From: Arthrobacter sp.
GTDB lineage: Bacteria; Actinomycetota; Actinomycetes; Actinomycetales; Micrococcaceae
Direction of reading: 5' to 3'
Assembly (NCBI GenBank): GCA_023264815.1
Contig: JAHFUZ010000018.1
Coordinates: 17,954-81,953 of the forward strand
Length of the DNA: 64,000 bases
The translations under genes and the position numbers were made by a program. Positions 35,505 to 44,824 of this stretch are shown piece after piece. Below the pieces are notes generated by a model that made no database searches, had not been told where the DNA came from, and worked only from the letters and a program-made list of their open reading frames with translations. Position 1 is the stretch's first letter; each line of letters begins with the position of its first letter.

Positions 35505-36968
35505 ATGAGCTCCCCCGATCTGTCAGCCGACCTGACGCCTGAGGACATCCAGGCCTGCCTCAAGGTCCTGAACTCCATCCACGTCTACGACGAGGATCAC
35601 CCGGACTATGTTTCGGTGCGCCGAGCCACGGGAAAAATGTTCAAGGCAGTCAAGCGCCACCGCCGCGTGACCAAGCGCGACCAGATTTCGGAAGCCGACC
35701 GCGCGGTCATCGCCCAGACCGCCACCGCGGCGCCGGACCGCATTGACGACGAAACGCGCGGCAACAAGCTGGCCACGTCGGCCACGGGCAAAATTGCCGG
35801 GCATCTCATCCGGTCCCGCCCCTGCTACATCTGCAAGCAGCACTATACGCAGGTGGACGCCTTCTACCACCAGCTCTGCCCGGAGTGCGCTGCCTTCAAC
35901 CACGGCAAACGTGATGCCCGGACGGACCTCACCGGCCGGCGTGCGCTGCTCACGGGCGGCCGCGCCAAGATCGGCATGTACATCGCCCTGCGCCTTCTCC
36001 GGGACGGCGCCCACACCACCATCACCACCAGGTTCCCCAAGGACGCGGCCCGCCGTTTCGCGGCCATGGAAGACAGCAGCGAGTGGCTGCACCGGCTCCG
36101 GATTGTGGGCATCGACCTGCGTGACCCGTCCCAGGTGATGGCTCTGACTGATTCGTTGAACGCCGCGGGTCCGCTGGACATCATCATCAACAACGCGGCC
36201 CAGACCGTCCGGCGGTCCGGCAACGCGTACAAACCGCTCGTTGACGCAGAAGATGAGCCGCTGCCGGCAGAACTGGAGCCGGCCAACGGCGGACCGGAGC
36301 TGCTGACGTTCGGCCATGCCCACGACAAGCACCCGCTCGCCCTCGCCGGCAGCGTCACCGACCATCCCGTGCTGGCAGGTGACGCGATCACCTCGCTGGC
36401 CCTGTCCACCGGCTCGGCGTCCCTTGAGCGTATCGCCTCCGGCACCGCGATTGACGCCGGCGGGCTCGTACCGGACCTGGCCACCATCAACAGCTGGACC
36501 CAGGTGGTGGACCAAGTGGATCCGCTGGAGATGCTCGAGGTCCAGCTCTGCAACGTCACGGCACCGTTCCTGCTGGTCAGCAGGCTCCGTGAGGCGATGA
36601 AGCGTTCCACCGCACGCCGGAAGTACATCGTGAATGTCTCTGCCATGGAAGGCCAGTTTTCCCGCGCCTATAAAGGTCCCGGTCACCCGCACACCAACAT
36701 GGCCAAGGCCGCGCTGAACATGATGACCCGCACCAGTGCCCAGGAAATGCTCGACGCTGACGGCATCCTGATGACCGCAGTGGACACCGGCTGGATCACC
36801 GACGAGCGCCCGCACTACACCAAGGTCCGCCTCATGGAGGAGGGATTCCACGCCCCGCTGGACCTGGTGGACGGCGCGGCCAGGGTTTATGACCCCATCG
36901 TGATGGGCGAAGACGGCGAAGACCAGTACGGCGTTTTCCTGAAGGATTACAAGCCCAGCCCCTGGTAG
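35505..36968 (+). CDS. SDR family protein with zinc-ribbon-like insert and no catalytic Tyr
   Basis: A 487-residue protein combining three parts. Residues 1-100 are helical and basic (KMFKAVKRHRRVTKRDQ). Residues 107-128 hold C107, C110, C125 and C128 (CYICK ... CPECA), a likely zinc site. From residue 145 a short-chain dehydrogenase domain begins: TGGRAKIG (150-157), NNAAQTVRR (229) and S379 in NVSAMEGQF. The expected YxxxK is HTNMAK, with K401 preserved but Thr at the Tyr position. It could be a non-classical reductase or binding protein. TAAAAT lies seven nt before the ATG, so the start looks leaderless. Confidence 0.85.
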   Translation: MSSPDLSADLTPEDIQACLKVLNSIHVYDEDHPDYVSVRRATGKMFKAVKRHRRVTKRDQISEADRAVIAQTATAAPDRIDDETRGNKLATSATGKIAGHLIRSRPCYICKQHYTQVDAFYHQLCPECAAFNHGKRDARTDLTGRRALLTGGRAKIGMYIALRLLRDGAHTTITTRFPKDAARRFAAMEDSSEWLHRLRIVGIDLRDPSQVMALTDSLNAAGPLDIIINNAAQTVRRSGNAYKPLVDAEDEPLPAELEPANGGPELLTFGHAHDKHPLALAGSVTDHPVLAGDAITSLALSTGSASLERIASGTAIDAGGLVPDLATINSWTQVVDQVDPLEMLEVQLCNVTAPFLLVSRLREAMKRSTARRKYIVNVSAMEGQFSRAYKGPGHPHTNMAKAALNMMTRTSAQEMLDADGILMTAVDTGWITDERPHYTKVRLMEEGFHAPLDLVDGAARVYDPIVMGEDGEDQYGVFLKDYKPSPW

Positions 36969-37017
36969 GCAGAAGGACACTGTGCCGATCCGGGCCCTAC
37001 AGCGTAGGCTCGGCGTC

Positions 37018-37485
37018 ATGAGCAGCGAATCAACTACCGAAGTACACAACCTGGAGCACCACGAGTGCTGGGAACTCCTGCGGACGGTGTCTGTGGGCCG
37101 GCTTGCCGTCCTGGTGGACGGGCATCCGGACATCTTTCCCATCAATTACACCGTGGATGGGGGAACGATCGTCTTCCGCACTGGCCAGGGAACCAAGCTG
37201 GCCGGTGCCACCGGGGATTCCCAGGTGGCAGTGGAAGCCGACGGTGTGGACCCGGTCACGGGGCTTGCCTGGAGCGTGGTGCTGAAGGGTCCCGCGAAAG
37301 CCATTACAAGCACCGAGGGTGTCCTGGACACAGCAGCCCTGTACCTGTTCCCCTGGCAGGCAGGCAGGAAGGACACGTTCGTCCGGGTCAGTCCGGAAAC
37401 CGTCACCGGGCGCCGCTTCAAGGTCACCGCCCCGATGACGTGGTGGACCCAGCTCAGCGGCGCAGCCAAGGCCTCGCCTGAGTGA
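37018..37485 (+). CDS. Pyridoxamine 5'-phosphate oxidase family protein
   Basis: A 155-residue split-barrel flavin-binding protein. The FMN-binding fold is seen in HHECWELLRTVSVGRLAVLV, DIFPINYTVDGGTIVFRT and GTKLAGATGDSQVAVEAD. It is a member of the short actinobacterial group (nitroreductase- or F420-like split barrels) rather than true PdxH, which has further PLP-site residues. The substrate is unknown. ATG 37018 is used because TAGGCT lies seven nt upstream. Confidence 0.85.
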   Translation: MSSESTTEVHNLEHHECWELLRTVSVGRLAVLVDGHPDIFPINYTVDGGTIVFRTGQGTKLAGATGDSQVAVEADGVDPVTGLAWSVVLKGPAKAITSTEGVLDTAALYLFPWQAGRKDTFVRVSPETVTGRRFKVTAPMTWWTQLSGAAKASPE

Positions 37486-37495
37486 CGCACGAGCC

Positions 37496-37528
37496 CGCCT
37501 GGCCCAGGCACCCCGCCTAGGCCAGGCG
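37496..37528. terminator. Hairpin between PPOX gene and transglutaminase gene
   Basis: CGCCTGGCC (37496-37504) pairs with GGCCAGGCG (37520-37528) between convergent genes. The second arm overlaps the last codons of the transglutaminase gene. No T tract is present. Confidence 0.45.
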
Positions 37529-38368
37529 CGTGATTTCCACGCTCACGGTCAGCGCCGAACCGCCACCACCGGACAGGATGCCCTTCAGCGGCGGCACATC
37601 ACGGTAGTCCCGGCCCCTGGCCACGGTGACGTGGAAGTCGCCGGCCGGTTTGTGGTTGGTGGGGTCCCAGCTGCGCCATTCCCCGTCCCAGAACTCCAGC
37701 CACGCATGCGACTGGCCGGCCACCGTCTCGCCGATGGCCGCCGTCGAACGCGGGTGAAGGTAACCGGAGACGTAACGGGCGGGGATGCCGCAGCTGCGCA
37801 GCGCGCCGATGGCCAGGTGCGCGAGGTCCTGGCAGACGCCCTGCCGCTGGCCCCAGGCTTCCTCCGCATTGGTGGTGACCGCTGTGGAGCCGGACATGTA
37901 CGTCATCTCGCCGCGCATCCACTCGAAGATGGCCATGGCGGCCTCGTACGGGTTTTTACCCTCCACAACGCCCGGAATAATGCCCAGGACTTCGGCCCCC
38001 GGACCGCTGAGCTGGGACTGCGGCAGCCAGTCGCTGTGGGCGTTCAGGACTTCATCTGAAGCCAGCACGTCCCAGCCGACGATGTCGGACTCGGCCGGGA
38101 CTTTCTCGACGCGGTGCACTTCAACAGTGATGTTGGAGACCACCTCGAGGTGCTCGTGCGGCATCTGCATGTCGAATGCGGTCACCCGGGTCCCCCAATA
38201 ATCGCGGTAGGTGCTCACGGCAGCCTGCGACGGCGAGACCTTCAGGACCGATTCCAGGACCACCTGCTGGGGATCCGTCAGGGGCGTCATGCGGGCCTCG
38301 TTGTAGGACAGCGTGACTCGCTTGTTGTACTTGTAGCCCGTGGTGTGGATGATACTCAGCCGGGTCAT
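37517..38368 (-). CDS. Transglutaminase-like family protein
   Basis: A 283-residue transglutaminase-core protein. The N-terminal beta domain (HTTGYKYNKRVTLSYNEARM) precedes the papain-like core with the Cys-His-Asp triad: C in GQRQGVCQDLAHLAIG, H in GQSHAWLEFW and D in SWDPTNHKP. It could act as a protease or an amide-forming enzyme; no substrate can be assigned. Its start overlaps the stop of the alpha-E gene by four nt (ATGA). The set transglutaminase, alpha-E and circularly permuted ATP-grasp recurs across bacteria and is thought to work as a unit. Confidence 0.92.
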   Translation of the reverse strand: MTRLSIIHTTGYKYNKRVTLSYNEARMTPLTDPQQVVLESVLKVSPSQAAVSTYRDYWGTRVTAFDMQMPHEHLEVVSNITVEVHRVEKVPAESDIVGWDVLASDEVLNAHSDWLPQSQLSGPGAEVLGIIPGVVEGKNPYEAAMAIFEWMRGEMTYMSGSTAVTTNAEEAWGQRQGVCQDLAHLAIGALRSCGIPARYVSGYLHPRSTAAIGETVAGQSHAWLEFWDGEWRSWDPTNHKPAGDFHVTVARGRDYRDVPPLKGILSGGGGSALTVSVEITRLA

Positions 38369-39291
38369 GAAACTTCTCCCACCCAGGCCAGCTCGTCCGC
38401 CTGATTGAAGTACTTACGGGAAATGGCGTCTGACGCCTGGGCTACGGCCTTCTGCACGCGCTCCATGTGTTCGGGCAGCTCGGACATCAGATCGTCCGTC
38501 CGGTGGAACTCGAGGAAGGTCCGGGCCTGGCCCACAATCCGGCGGGCATCGTTGATGAAGCCCACGCGCTGCGCGGAAGGATCCAGTTTGGCGAGGCACT
38601 CGTCGGCGTCACGCAGGGCGTAGACGATGGACCGCGGAAACAGCCGGTCCAGCAGCAGGAATTCGGCGGCGTGCTGGTCCCCGAACGCTGCGCGCCGGGT
38701 CCGCAGGAACGACTCGTAGGCGCCAGCACACCGCAGCATGTTCACCCAGGACATGCCTGCGGACAGGACATCCCGGGTGGAGAGCATCCGTGCGGTCATG
38801 TCCGCGCGTTCCAGGGAGCGGCCCAGTACCAGGAACAGCCAGCTTTCGTCGTGGCTCACCGTGGTGTCAGCCAGGCCGCTGACCATGGCGGTCCGTTCCA
38901 GGGTCCAGTTGCAGAAGCGGTAAGTGCCCACCACGTCCTTGCGGTGCTGGCTCAACCCGTAATACGTGGTGTTGAGGCTCTCCCACAGACCCGAGGACAC
39001 CGTCTCGCGGGCACGCCGTGCGTTCTCACGGGCAGCACCCAGGGACCCGGCAATGGAGGTGGCGCTGGTTTTGTCGTACGCCAGGGCGTGCAGGAGCTCA
39101 GGCAGCCCGAAGTCCTCGCTCTGCGGACGCGCGCCCATCACGGCGAGCAGTTCCTGGGCAACGCGGCGGCGTTCGTCCATGGGCAGGTGGTTCAGGCGCT
39201 CCAGGTGGACGTCCAGGATGCGTGCGGTGCCGTCGGCCCGCTCCACATAGCGTCCGATCCAAAATAGGGACTCAGCAATACGGCTAAGCAT
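38365..39291 (-). CDS. Alpha-E domain-containing protein
   Basis: A 308-residue all-helical protein of the alpha-E family, so named for conserved helices with acidic residues. It starts MLSRIAESLFWIGRYVERAD, the family's hallmark, and continues with RENARRARETVSSGLWESLN and FLVLGRSLERADMTARML. No catalytic role is known. It is paired with the ATP-grasp and transglutaminase genes in many genomes. ATG 39291 has AGGAGG nine nt upstream. Its stop overlaps the transglutaminase start. Confidence 0.93.
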   Translation of the reverse strand: MLSRIAESLFWIGRYVERADGTARILDVHLERLNHLPMDERRRVAQELLAVMGARPQSEDFGLPELLHALAYDKTSATSIAGSLGAARENARRARETVSSGLWESLNTTYYGLSQHRKDVVGTYRFCNWTLERTAMVSGLADTTVSHDESWLFLVLGRSLERADMTARMLSTRDVLSAGMSWVNMLRCAGAYESFLRTRRAAFGDQHAAEFLLLDRLFPRSIVYALRDADECLAKLDPSAQRVGFINDARRIVGQARTFLEFHRTDDLMSELPEHMERVQKAVAQASDAISRKYFNQADELAWVGEVS

Positions 39292-39366
39292 TCGCGGCGA
39301 CCTCCTGCGCGTCCAAGATCTGTGGGGTTGCCCCCGTGGTTGATGCTGCCTGGTCCTGGACCCGGC

Positions 39367-40923
39367 TCACTGCTGCTGCTCCGACTGGCGGTCACGCCAG
39401 TTGCTCTCGACCGGCCAGACGGACACCCGCTCGCGGATGTTAATGGTGGGCCTGGGCAGTGTCTCCACCGGCACCTGTGGCGAACCGGCCAGCACCCAGG
39501 TGTCCTTGGAGCCGCCGCCCTGGCTGGAGTTCACAATCAGGGAACCCTCCTTCAGCGCCACCCGGGTGAGCCCGCCGGGCAGAACCCAGACGTCGTCGCC
39601 GTCGTTCACAGCGAAGGGCCGCAGGTCCACGTGCCGGGGGCCGAACTTGTCCCCGCCCAGGGTGGGCACGGTGGAAAGCTGCAGGACCGGCTGCGCGATC
39701 CAGCCCCGGGGGTCGGCGATGACCCGTTGGCGCAGAGCGTCCAGTTCGTCATGGGACGCGTCAGGGCCGATCACCAGGCCCTTGCCGCCTGAGCCGTCAA
39801 CAGGTTTCACCACCAGCTCGGACAGGTTGTCCAGGACGTACTCCCGGGCTTCCTTTTCCTCAAGCCGGTAGGTGTCCACGTTGGCGATGACTGGTTCCTC
39901 GCTGAGGTAGTAACGGATGAGGTCCGGAACGTAACTGTAGACGAGTTTGTCGTCGGCCACACCGTTGCCGACGGCGTTGGCGATGGTGACCCCGCCGGCG
40001 CGGGCAGCATTGACCAGGCCAGGGCAGCCCAGCATGGAATCCGAACGGAACTGGAGCGGGTCCAGGAACTCGTCATCGATGCGTTTGTAGATCACGTCTA
40101 CGCGCTGCTCACCGGCGGTGGTGCGCATGTACACACGGTTGCCGCGGCAGATGAGGTCGCGGCCTTCTACGAGCTCCACCCCCATCAGGCCGGCCAGCAG
40201 GGTGTGCTCGAAGTAGGCGCTGTTGAAGACGCCCGGGGTCAGGACCACTACCGTGGGGTCGTCGACGCCGGCGGGTGCCGTTTTGCGCAGCGCCGAGAGG
40301 AGCCGGCGGGGGTATTCCTCCACCGGCCGGATGAGCTGCTGGCCGAACGCCTCGGGCAGGCCCTTGGCCATGGCACGGCGGTTCTCCAGGACATAGCTCA
40401 CGCCGGAAGGAACGCGCACGTTGTCCTCCAGCACGCGGAACGTCCCGGCAGCGTCGCGGACCACATCGATGCCGGATATGTGCACCCGGACCCCGCCGGC
40501 CGGCTCGAAGCCGTGGACCTGGCGGTGGAAGTGTGCGCTGGTGGTGACCAGCTGGCGGGGAATCACGCCGTCGGCCACGACGTTCATTTTGTCGTAGACG
40601 TCGTTGAGGAAGGCTTCCAGCGCACGGACCCGCTGGGCCACGCCTTTTTCGAGTACGGTCCACTCGTCGGCGGGAATAACACGCGGCACGATGTCGAGCG
40701 GGAAGGGCCGCTCCTCCCCCGCGAAATCAAAGGTCACACCGCGGTCCAGGAAGGTGCGCGCCATCGAGTCCGCCCGGGCACTGACGTCCGCGAGGGAAAG
40801 CTTGCGGAGCGCGTCCGCAACCTCAGAGTACGACTCGCGTGCTTCCTGGCCGGGGGCGAACATCTCGTCGTAAGCGCCGGTCCGCCCGGCGGCCACGGAG
40901 TAATCCTGGAATAGGTCTGACAT
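39367..40923 (-). CDS. Circularly permuted type 2 ATP-grasp protein
   Basis: A 518-residue member of the circularly permuted ATP-grasp family, which forms amide bonds using ATP. Family blocks are FDFAGEERPFPLDIVPRVI, GFEPAGGVRVHISGIDVVRD, FRVLEDNVRVPSGVSYVLEN and VVKPVDGSGGKGLVIGPDAS; the latter holds the ATP-binding Lys. Together with the alpha-E and transglutaminase partners it may make or modify a peptide. ATG 40923 begins MSDLFQDYSVAAGRTGAYDE, where homologues usually start, although AAAGGA is only one nt away; ATG 40959 or GTG-like starts near 40968 are alternatives. Confidence 0.9.
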   Translation of the reverse strand: MSDLFQDYSVAAGRTGAYDEMFAPGQEARESYSEVADALRKLSLADVSARADSMARTFLDRGVTFDFAGEERPFPLDIVPRVIPADEWTVLEKGVAQRVRALEAFLNDVYDKMNVVADGVIPRQLVTTSAHFHRQVHGFEPAGGVRVHISGIDVVRDAAGTFRVLEDNVRVPSGVSYVLENRRAMAKGLPEAFGQQLIRPVEEYPRRLLSALRKTAPAGVDDPTVVVLTPGVFNSAYFEHTLLAGLMGVELVEGRDLICRGNRVYMRTTAGEQRVDVIYKRIDDEFLDPLQFRSDSMLGCPGLVNAARAGGVTIANAVGNGVADDKLVYSYVPDLIRYYLSEEPVIANVDTYRLEEKEAREYVLDNLSELVVKPVDGSGGKGLVIGPDASHDELDALRQRVIADPRGWIAQPVLQLSTVPTLGGDKFGPRHVDLRPFAVNDGDDVWVLPGGLTRVALKEGSLIVNSSQGGGSKDTWVLAGSPQVPVETLPRPTINIRERVSVWPVESNWRDRQSEQQQ

Positions 40924-41036
40924 GTCCTTTAGCCAACCATCTTTTTGTTTCGAATTCATTACTGCCATCCATTGTGGCGTGTTGCCGGGCCGCCGCCGGT
41001 TCGTTGAATCCGCGCGGCATCCGGCAAGGTAGGTGA

Positions 41037-42098
41037 GTGCCAGAGAAGACTAACGCAGGGAGCGCCGGAAACGGACCGCACGGGCCCGGCCGCCGCTGGT
41101 TGCCGCGGGGTGCCGACAGGCTGGTGCCGGGGCTCGTGACCGCGGCCCTTGCGCTGGCCGCTGCCTTCGCCGTTCACGCCGTGGCGCCTGCCCTGCCCGC
41201 CATGACCGTTGCTGTGACACTGGGCCTGCTCGCGGCGAACCTGCCAGGCACGGCAGTATGGACCGCGGGCCGGGCACGGCCGGGGCTCGATTTTGCAGGC
41301 AAGCATCTTATGCGCGGCGGCATCGTCCTGCTTGGCCTGAAGGTCAGCATCATGGACATCCTGGGCCTGGGCTGGCTGGCCCTGGTCCTGATCGCTGGTG
41401 TGGTGCTGCTGAGTTTCGGCGGCACGTACCTGCTGGTACGCCTGTTCCGGCTCCCTCGGGAAACCGCCCTGCTGGTGGCCACCGGGTTCGCGATCTGCGG
41501 CGCGTCCGCCATCGGCGCAATGGCGGCGGTGCGCCGAATCCGGCACGTGGACACCGTCCTGCCGGTGGCGTTGGTGACGCTGTGCGGCACGTTGGCAATC
41601 GGGGTGCTCCCCCTGCTGATGCATCCCCTGAACCTGAGTACGGCTGCATTCGGCGCCTGGACCGGCGCATCAGTGCACGACGTCGGCCAGGTGGTGGCCA
41701 CGGCGCAAACCGCCGGCACAGCGGCACTGGGGATCGCCGTCGTCGTCAAGCTAACGCGCGTGCTGCTGCTGGCACCGGTGGTGGCGCTGGCGGGCCTGCA
41801 CCACCGTGCCACGGCGGTACCCGGGCACCAGCAGCTGCCGCCGGTGATTCCGCTGTTTGTGGCGGGGTTCGTGGCCATGGTGGCGCTGCGGTCCACCGGC
41901 TGGCTCTCCGCCGGGTGGCTCGACGCAGGCGCCGGGCTCCAGGATGTCCTGCTCGGCGCAGCGCTCTTCGGGCTTGGCTCGGCCGTACGGATCCGCACCC
42001 TCCTGCACACCGGGGCCCGGGCACTGCTCGCGGCGCTGGCAGCGTGGCTTCTGATCGCGCTCCTGGGCCTGGCAGCGGCCCTGCTGATCACGGCCTAG
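41037..42098 (+). CDS. YeiH family putative sulfate exporter
   Basis: A 353-residue membrane protein of the YeiH/YadS family (putative sulfate export). About ten hydrophobic segments are visible. Signature stretches are GLDFAGKHLMRGGIVLLGLK (also GLKVSIMDILG), ATGFAICGASAIGAMAAVR and WTGASVHDVGQVVATAQTAG. The substrate assignment rests on homologues only. The start GTG 41037 has no strong ribosome-binding site; CAAGGT six nt upstream partly fits the leaderless pattern. It is divergent from the ATP-grasp gene. Confidence 0.88.
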   Translation: MPEKTNAGSAGNGPHGPGRRWLPRGADRLVPGLVTAALALAAAFAVHAVAPALPAMTVAVTLGLLAANLPGTAVWTAGRARPGLDFAGKHLMRGGIVLLGLKVSIMDILGLGWLALVLIAGVVLLSFGGTYLLVRLFRLPRETALLVATGFAICGASAIGAMAAVRRIRHVDTVLPVALVTLCGTLAIGVLPLLMHPLNLSTAAFGAWTGASVHDVGQVVATAQTAGTAALGIAVVVKLTRVLLLAPVVALAGLHHRATAVPGHQQLPPVIPLFVAGFVAMVALRSTGWLSAGWLDAGAGLQDVLLGAALFGLGSAVRIRTLLHTGARALLAALAAWLLIALLGLAAALLITA

Positions 42099-42150
42099 CG
42101 GCCCGGCCGGACGCGGGCGGGCATGTGCGGACCCGTGATTAGATAGCTGA

Positions 42151-44757
42151 GTGTCACATGAGAATCTGCAGCGCAACGAAGCCGCACAACGGTCAGCCCT
42201 GATCACCACGCACAGCTACGACGTCTCCCTCGACGTACGGCAGGCGGCGGATCCGGAGGTGACCGGGTACACCAGCCGCAGCGTCATCAACTTTTCCGCC
42301 GCGGAGCCGGGCCAGTCCACGTTCCTGGACTTCATTGCCAGTGACGTCCACAGCGTGTTCCTCAACGGCAAGGGCCTGCCGGTGGCGGACGTGGTGGACG
42401 GCTCGCGGATACGCCTGGACAACCTGCAGGCCGAAAACCAGGTCACCGTGACTGGCACAGCCCTGTACAGCCGGTCAGGCGAGGGCATGCACCGGTTCGT
42501 GGATCCTGCCGACGGCCAGTGCTACCTGTACACGCAGTACGAGCCCGCCGACGCCCGCCGGGTGTTCGCAAACTTCGAGCAGCCTGACCTCAAGGCTGAA
42601 TTCACTTTCCACATCATGGCGCCGTCCGGTTGGTCAGTAGCCTCCAACGGGGTTGAAGCCGCCCGCACGCAGCTGACGAGCGATCCGGATACCAGCCGCT
42701 GGGACTTCGCCACCACCCGGCCGATGTCTACCTACATCACCACAGTGCTGGCCGGCCCCTACTTCAAAGCCGAGGATCGCTGGGAGGCAACGCTCGACGA
42801 CGGTACCCGGCTGGACGTCCCGCTGGCACTTTACTGCCGGGCGTCCATGGCCGCATCATTCGATACCGACGAACTGTTCCGCCTGACGAGGAACGGCCTG
42901 GACTTTTTCAACCGGCTGTTCGGCTACCCCTATCCGTGGGGCAAATACGATCAGGCGTTTGTGCCCGAATACAACCTCGGCGCCATGGAGAACCCTGGCC
43001 TGGTGACCTTCACCGAAAGCTACGTCTTCACGTCGCGGGCCGCCGACTCGCAGTACCAGGCGCGGGCCAACACCCTCCTGCACGAAATGGCGCACATGTG
43101 GTTCGGTGATCTGGTCACCATGCGATGGTGGGACGACCTGTGGCTCAAGGAATCCTTCGCGGACTACATGGGAACCCTTGGCGTGGACAGGGCCACCGCC
43201 TGGCAGACCGCCTGGGTGAACTTCGCCAACAAGCGCAAGGCCTGGGCCACTGTCCAGGACCAGTTGCCCACCACGCATCCGATCGTTGCAGACATCCCGG
43301 ACCTGGAGGCCGCCAAGCAGAACTTCGACGGCATCACCTATGCTAAAGGTGCGTCCGTACTGAAGCAGCTGGTGGCGTATGTGGGCTTTGAGGCCTTCAT
43401 CGCGGGTTCGCGGCAGTACTTCCGCGACCACGCTTACGGGAACACGACGCTGACGGACCTCCTGGCAGCGTTGAGCGCTGCCTCCGGAAGGGACCTCACC
43501 GGGTGGGCGGCGCAGTGGCTGCAGACCTCGGGGATCCCCACCCTGGCTCTCGAGGTGACTGACGACGGCGGCATTCTTGGTCCGGTGTCCATCCTCCAGG
43601 ATGCGACCGATCCCGTCACCGGACGGGAGGAACTGCGTCCGCACACGCTCCGCGTGGGCCTGTACAACGCGGACGCCGCAGGGGCCCTGGTGCGGACCGC
43701 CAGCATCGAAACAGACGTGGTGGGCCGCAGGACTGAGGTTCCGGAGCTTGCAGGCAAGCCCCGGCCGGCGCTGCTGCTGCTCAACGACGATGACCTGACC
43801 TACGCCAAGGTGCGGCTGGACCCAGTGTCCGAAGCCACGGTGCGCTCGTCCCTGGACCGGATCACTGATCCCATGGCACGGGCCCTCTGCTGGACAGCGC
43901 TGTGGAACTCGGCCCGCGACGCCGAAAGCCCGGCAACCCGCTACGTGGATGCCGTCACAGCGTTCGGCCCGGCGGAAACCGGGATCGGCGTGCTGCTGAA
44001 CATCCTCGAGAACGCCGGTACCGCCGTCGAACACTACACTCCCCCGGCCCGGCGCGGTGAGGTACGTGGCGCCTACCTTTCCGCCGCCTATGCCCAGCTG
44101 GACAGGGCGGATCCGGGCTCCGACCAGCAGCTCGCCTGGGCACGGACGGTGGCTGCCGTCAGTCGGCACGATGCTTCACTCCTGCCACGGCTCAGGGGCC
44201 TGCTGGACGGGACGGAAGAGGTCACCGGCCTGGCGGTGGACGCCGAACTGCGCTGGAACATCTGGTGGGCGCTGGCGGCCAATGGTCAGGCAACCATTGC
44301 CGAGCTGGACGCCGAGCTGGCACGGGACACCACCGCCTCAGGCCGCGCGGGCCACGCCACCGCCCTCGCCGCCCGGCCGGATCCGGAGGTCAAGGCAGGC
44401 GCCTGGAAGGCAGCGGTGCACGGCACCGAACTGTCCAACCAGCTCCTCAGCGCCACCATCGCCGGGTTTTCCACCGCGGCCGCGGAGCTGCTGAACCCCT
44501 ACGTGGAGCCTTACTTCGAGTGCCTCCGCGGCGTGTGGGAGAACCGCAGCATCGAAATTGCCAGCCGGATTGTGCGGGGGTTGTATCCGTCGGCGCAGGA
44601 CCTGCCGGCCGGTACACTGCCGGACCAGCACCCGGTCCTGCTCCGCACCGATCAGTGGCTGCTGTCCAACGCAGGGGCACCGCATGCGCTGCGCAGGATC
44701 ATCGTGGAACAGCGCAGCCACCTGCTCCGGGCCCTGACGGCCCAGGCCGCAATTTAA
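42151..44757 (+). CDS. pepN: Aminopeptidase N (M1 family)
   Basis: Zinc aminopeptidase of 868 residues, full length for the actinobacterial M1 group. The exopeptidase motif LGAMENPGLVTF precedes HEMAH, and 18 residues after it the third ligand E lies in LKESFADY. The catalytic Tyr is expected downstream, in ITYAKGASVLKQL. The C-terminal helical ERAP1-like domain covers about residues 520-868. The start is GTG 42151, with TTAGAT six nt upstream, suggesting leaderless mRNA. A 60-nt palindromic repeat lies between its stop and that of the next, convergent, gene. Confidence 0.95.
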   Translation: MSHENLQRNEAAQRSALITTHSYDVSLDVRQAADPEVTGYTSRSVINFSAAEPGQSTFLDFIASDVHSVFLNGKGLPVADVVDGSRIRLDNLQAENQVTVTGTALYSRSGEGMHRFVDPADGQCYLYTQYEPADARRVFANFEQPDLKAEFTFHIMAPSGWSVASNGVEAARTQLTSDPDTSRWDFATTRPMSTYITTVLAGPYFKAEDRWEATLDDGTRLDVPLALYCRASMAASFDTDELFRLTRNGLDFFNRLFGYPYPWGKYDQAFVPEYNLGAMENPGLVTFTESYVFTSRAADSQYQARANTLLHEMAHMWFGDLVTMRWWDDLWLKESFADYMGTLGVDRATAWQTAWVNFANKRKAWATVQDQLPTTHPIVADIPDLEAAKQNFDGITYAKGASVLKQLVAYVGFEAFIAGSRQYFRDHAYGNTTLTDLLAALSAASGRDLTGWAAQWLQTSGIPTLALEVTDDGGILGPVSILQDATDPVTGREELRPHTLRVGLYNADAAGALVRTASIETDVVGRRTEVPELAGKPRPALLLLNDDDLTYAKVRLDPVSEATVRSSLDRITDPMARALCWTALWNSARDAESPATRYVDAVTAFGPAETGIGVLLNILENAGTAVEHYTPPARRGEVRGAYLSAAYAQLDRADPGSDQQLAWARTVAAVSRHDASLLPRLRGLLDGTEEVTGLAVDAELRWNIWWALAANGQATIAELDAELARDTTASGRAGHATALAARPDPEVKAGAWKAAVHGTELSNQLLSATIAGFSTAAAELLNPYVEPYFECLRGVWENRSIEIASRIVRGLYPSAQDLPAGTLPDQHPVLLRTDQWLLSNAGAPHALRRIIVEQRSHLLRALTAQAAI

Positions 44758-44764
44758 CCCTCAT

Positions 44765-44824
44765 CGATTGCTCCGTAAAGGTCGTTTAGAGGCCTGAAAA
44801 CGGCAGTTACGGAGCAACCGATGG
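44765..44824. repeat. 60-nt palindromic intergenic repeat, copy 1
   Basis: A 60-nt imperfect inverted repeat starting CGATTGCTCCGTAAAGG and ending GGAGCAACCGATGG, which fills the space between the pepN and lipoate-ligase stops. It aligns without gaps to 62748-62807 (44 of 60 bases identical by my count). Both can fold into a hairpin, so they may act as terminators as well. Confidence 0.75.

Noticed and set aside
35523..37145. A 540-codon minus-strand frame
   Set aside because: Antisense to the SDR gene, which shows clear family motifs; high GC keeps the opposite frame open.
42856..44169. A 437-codon minus-strand frame
   Set aside because: Antisense to the zinc domain and C-terminal part of pepN, a high-GC shadow.
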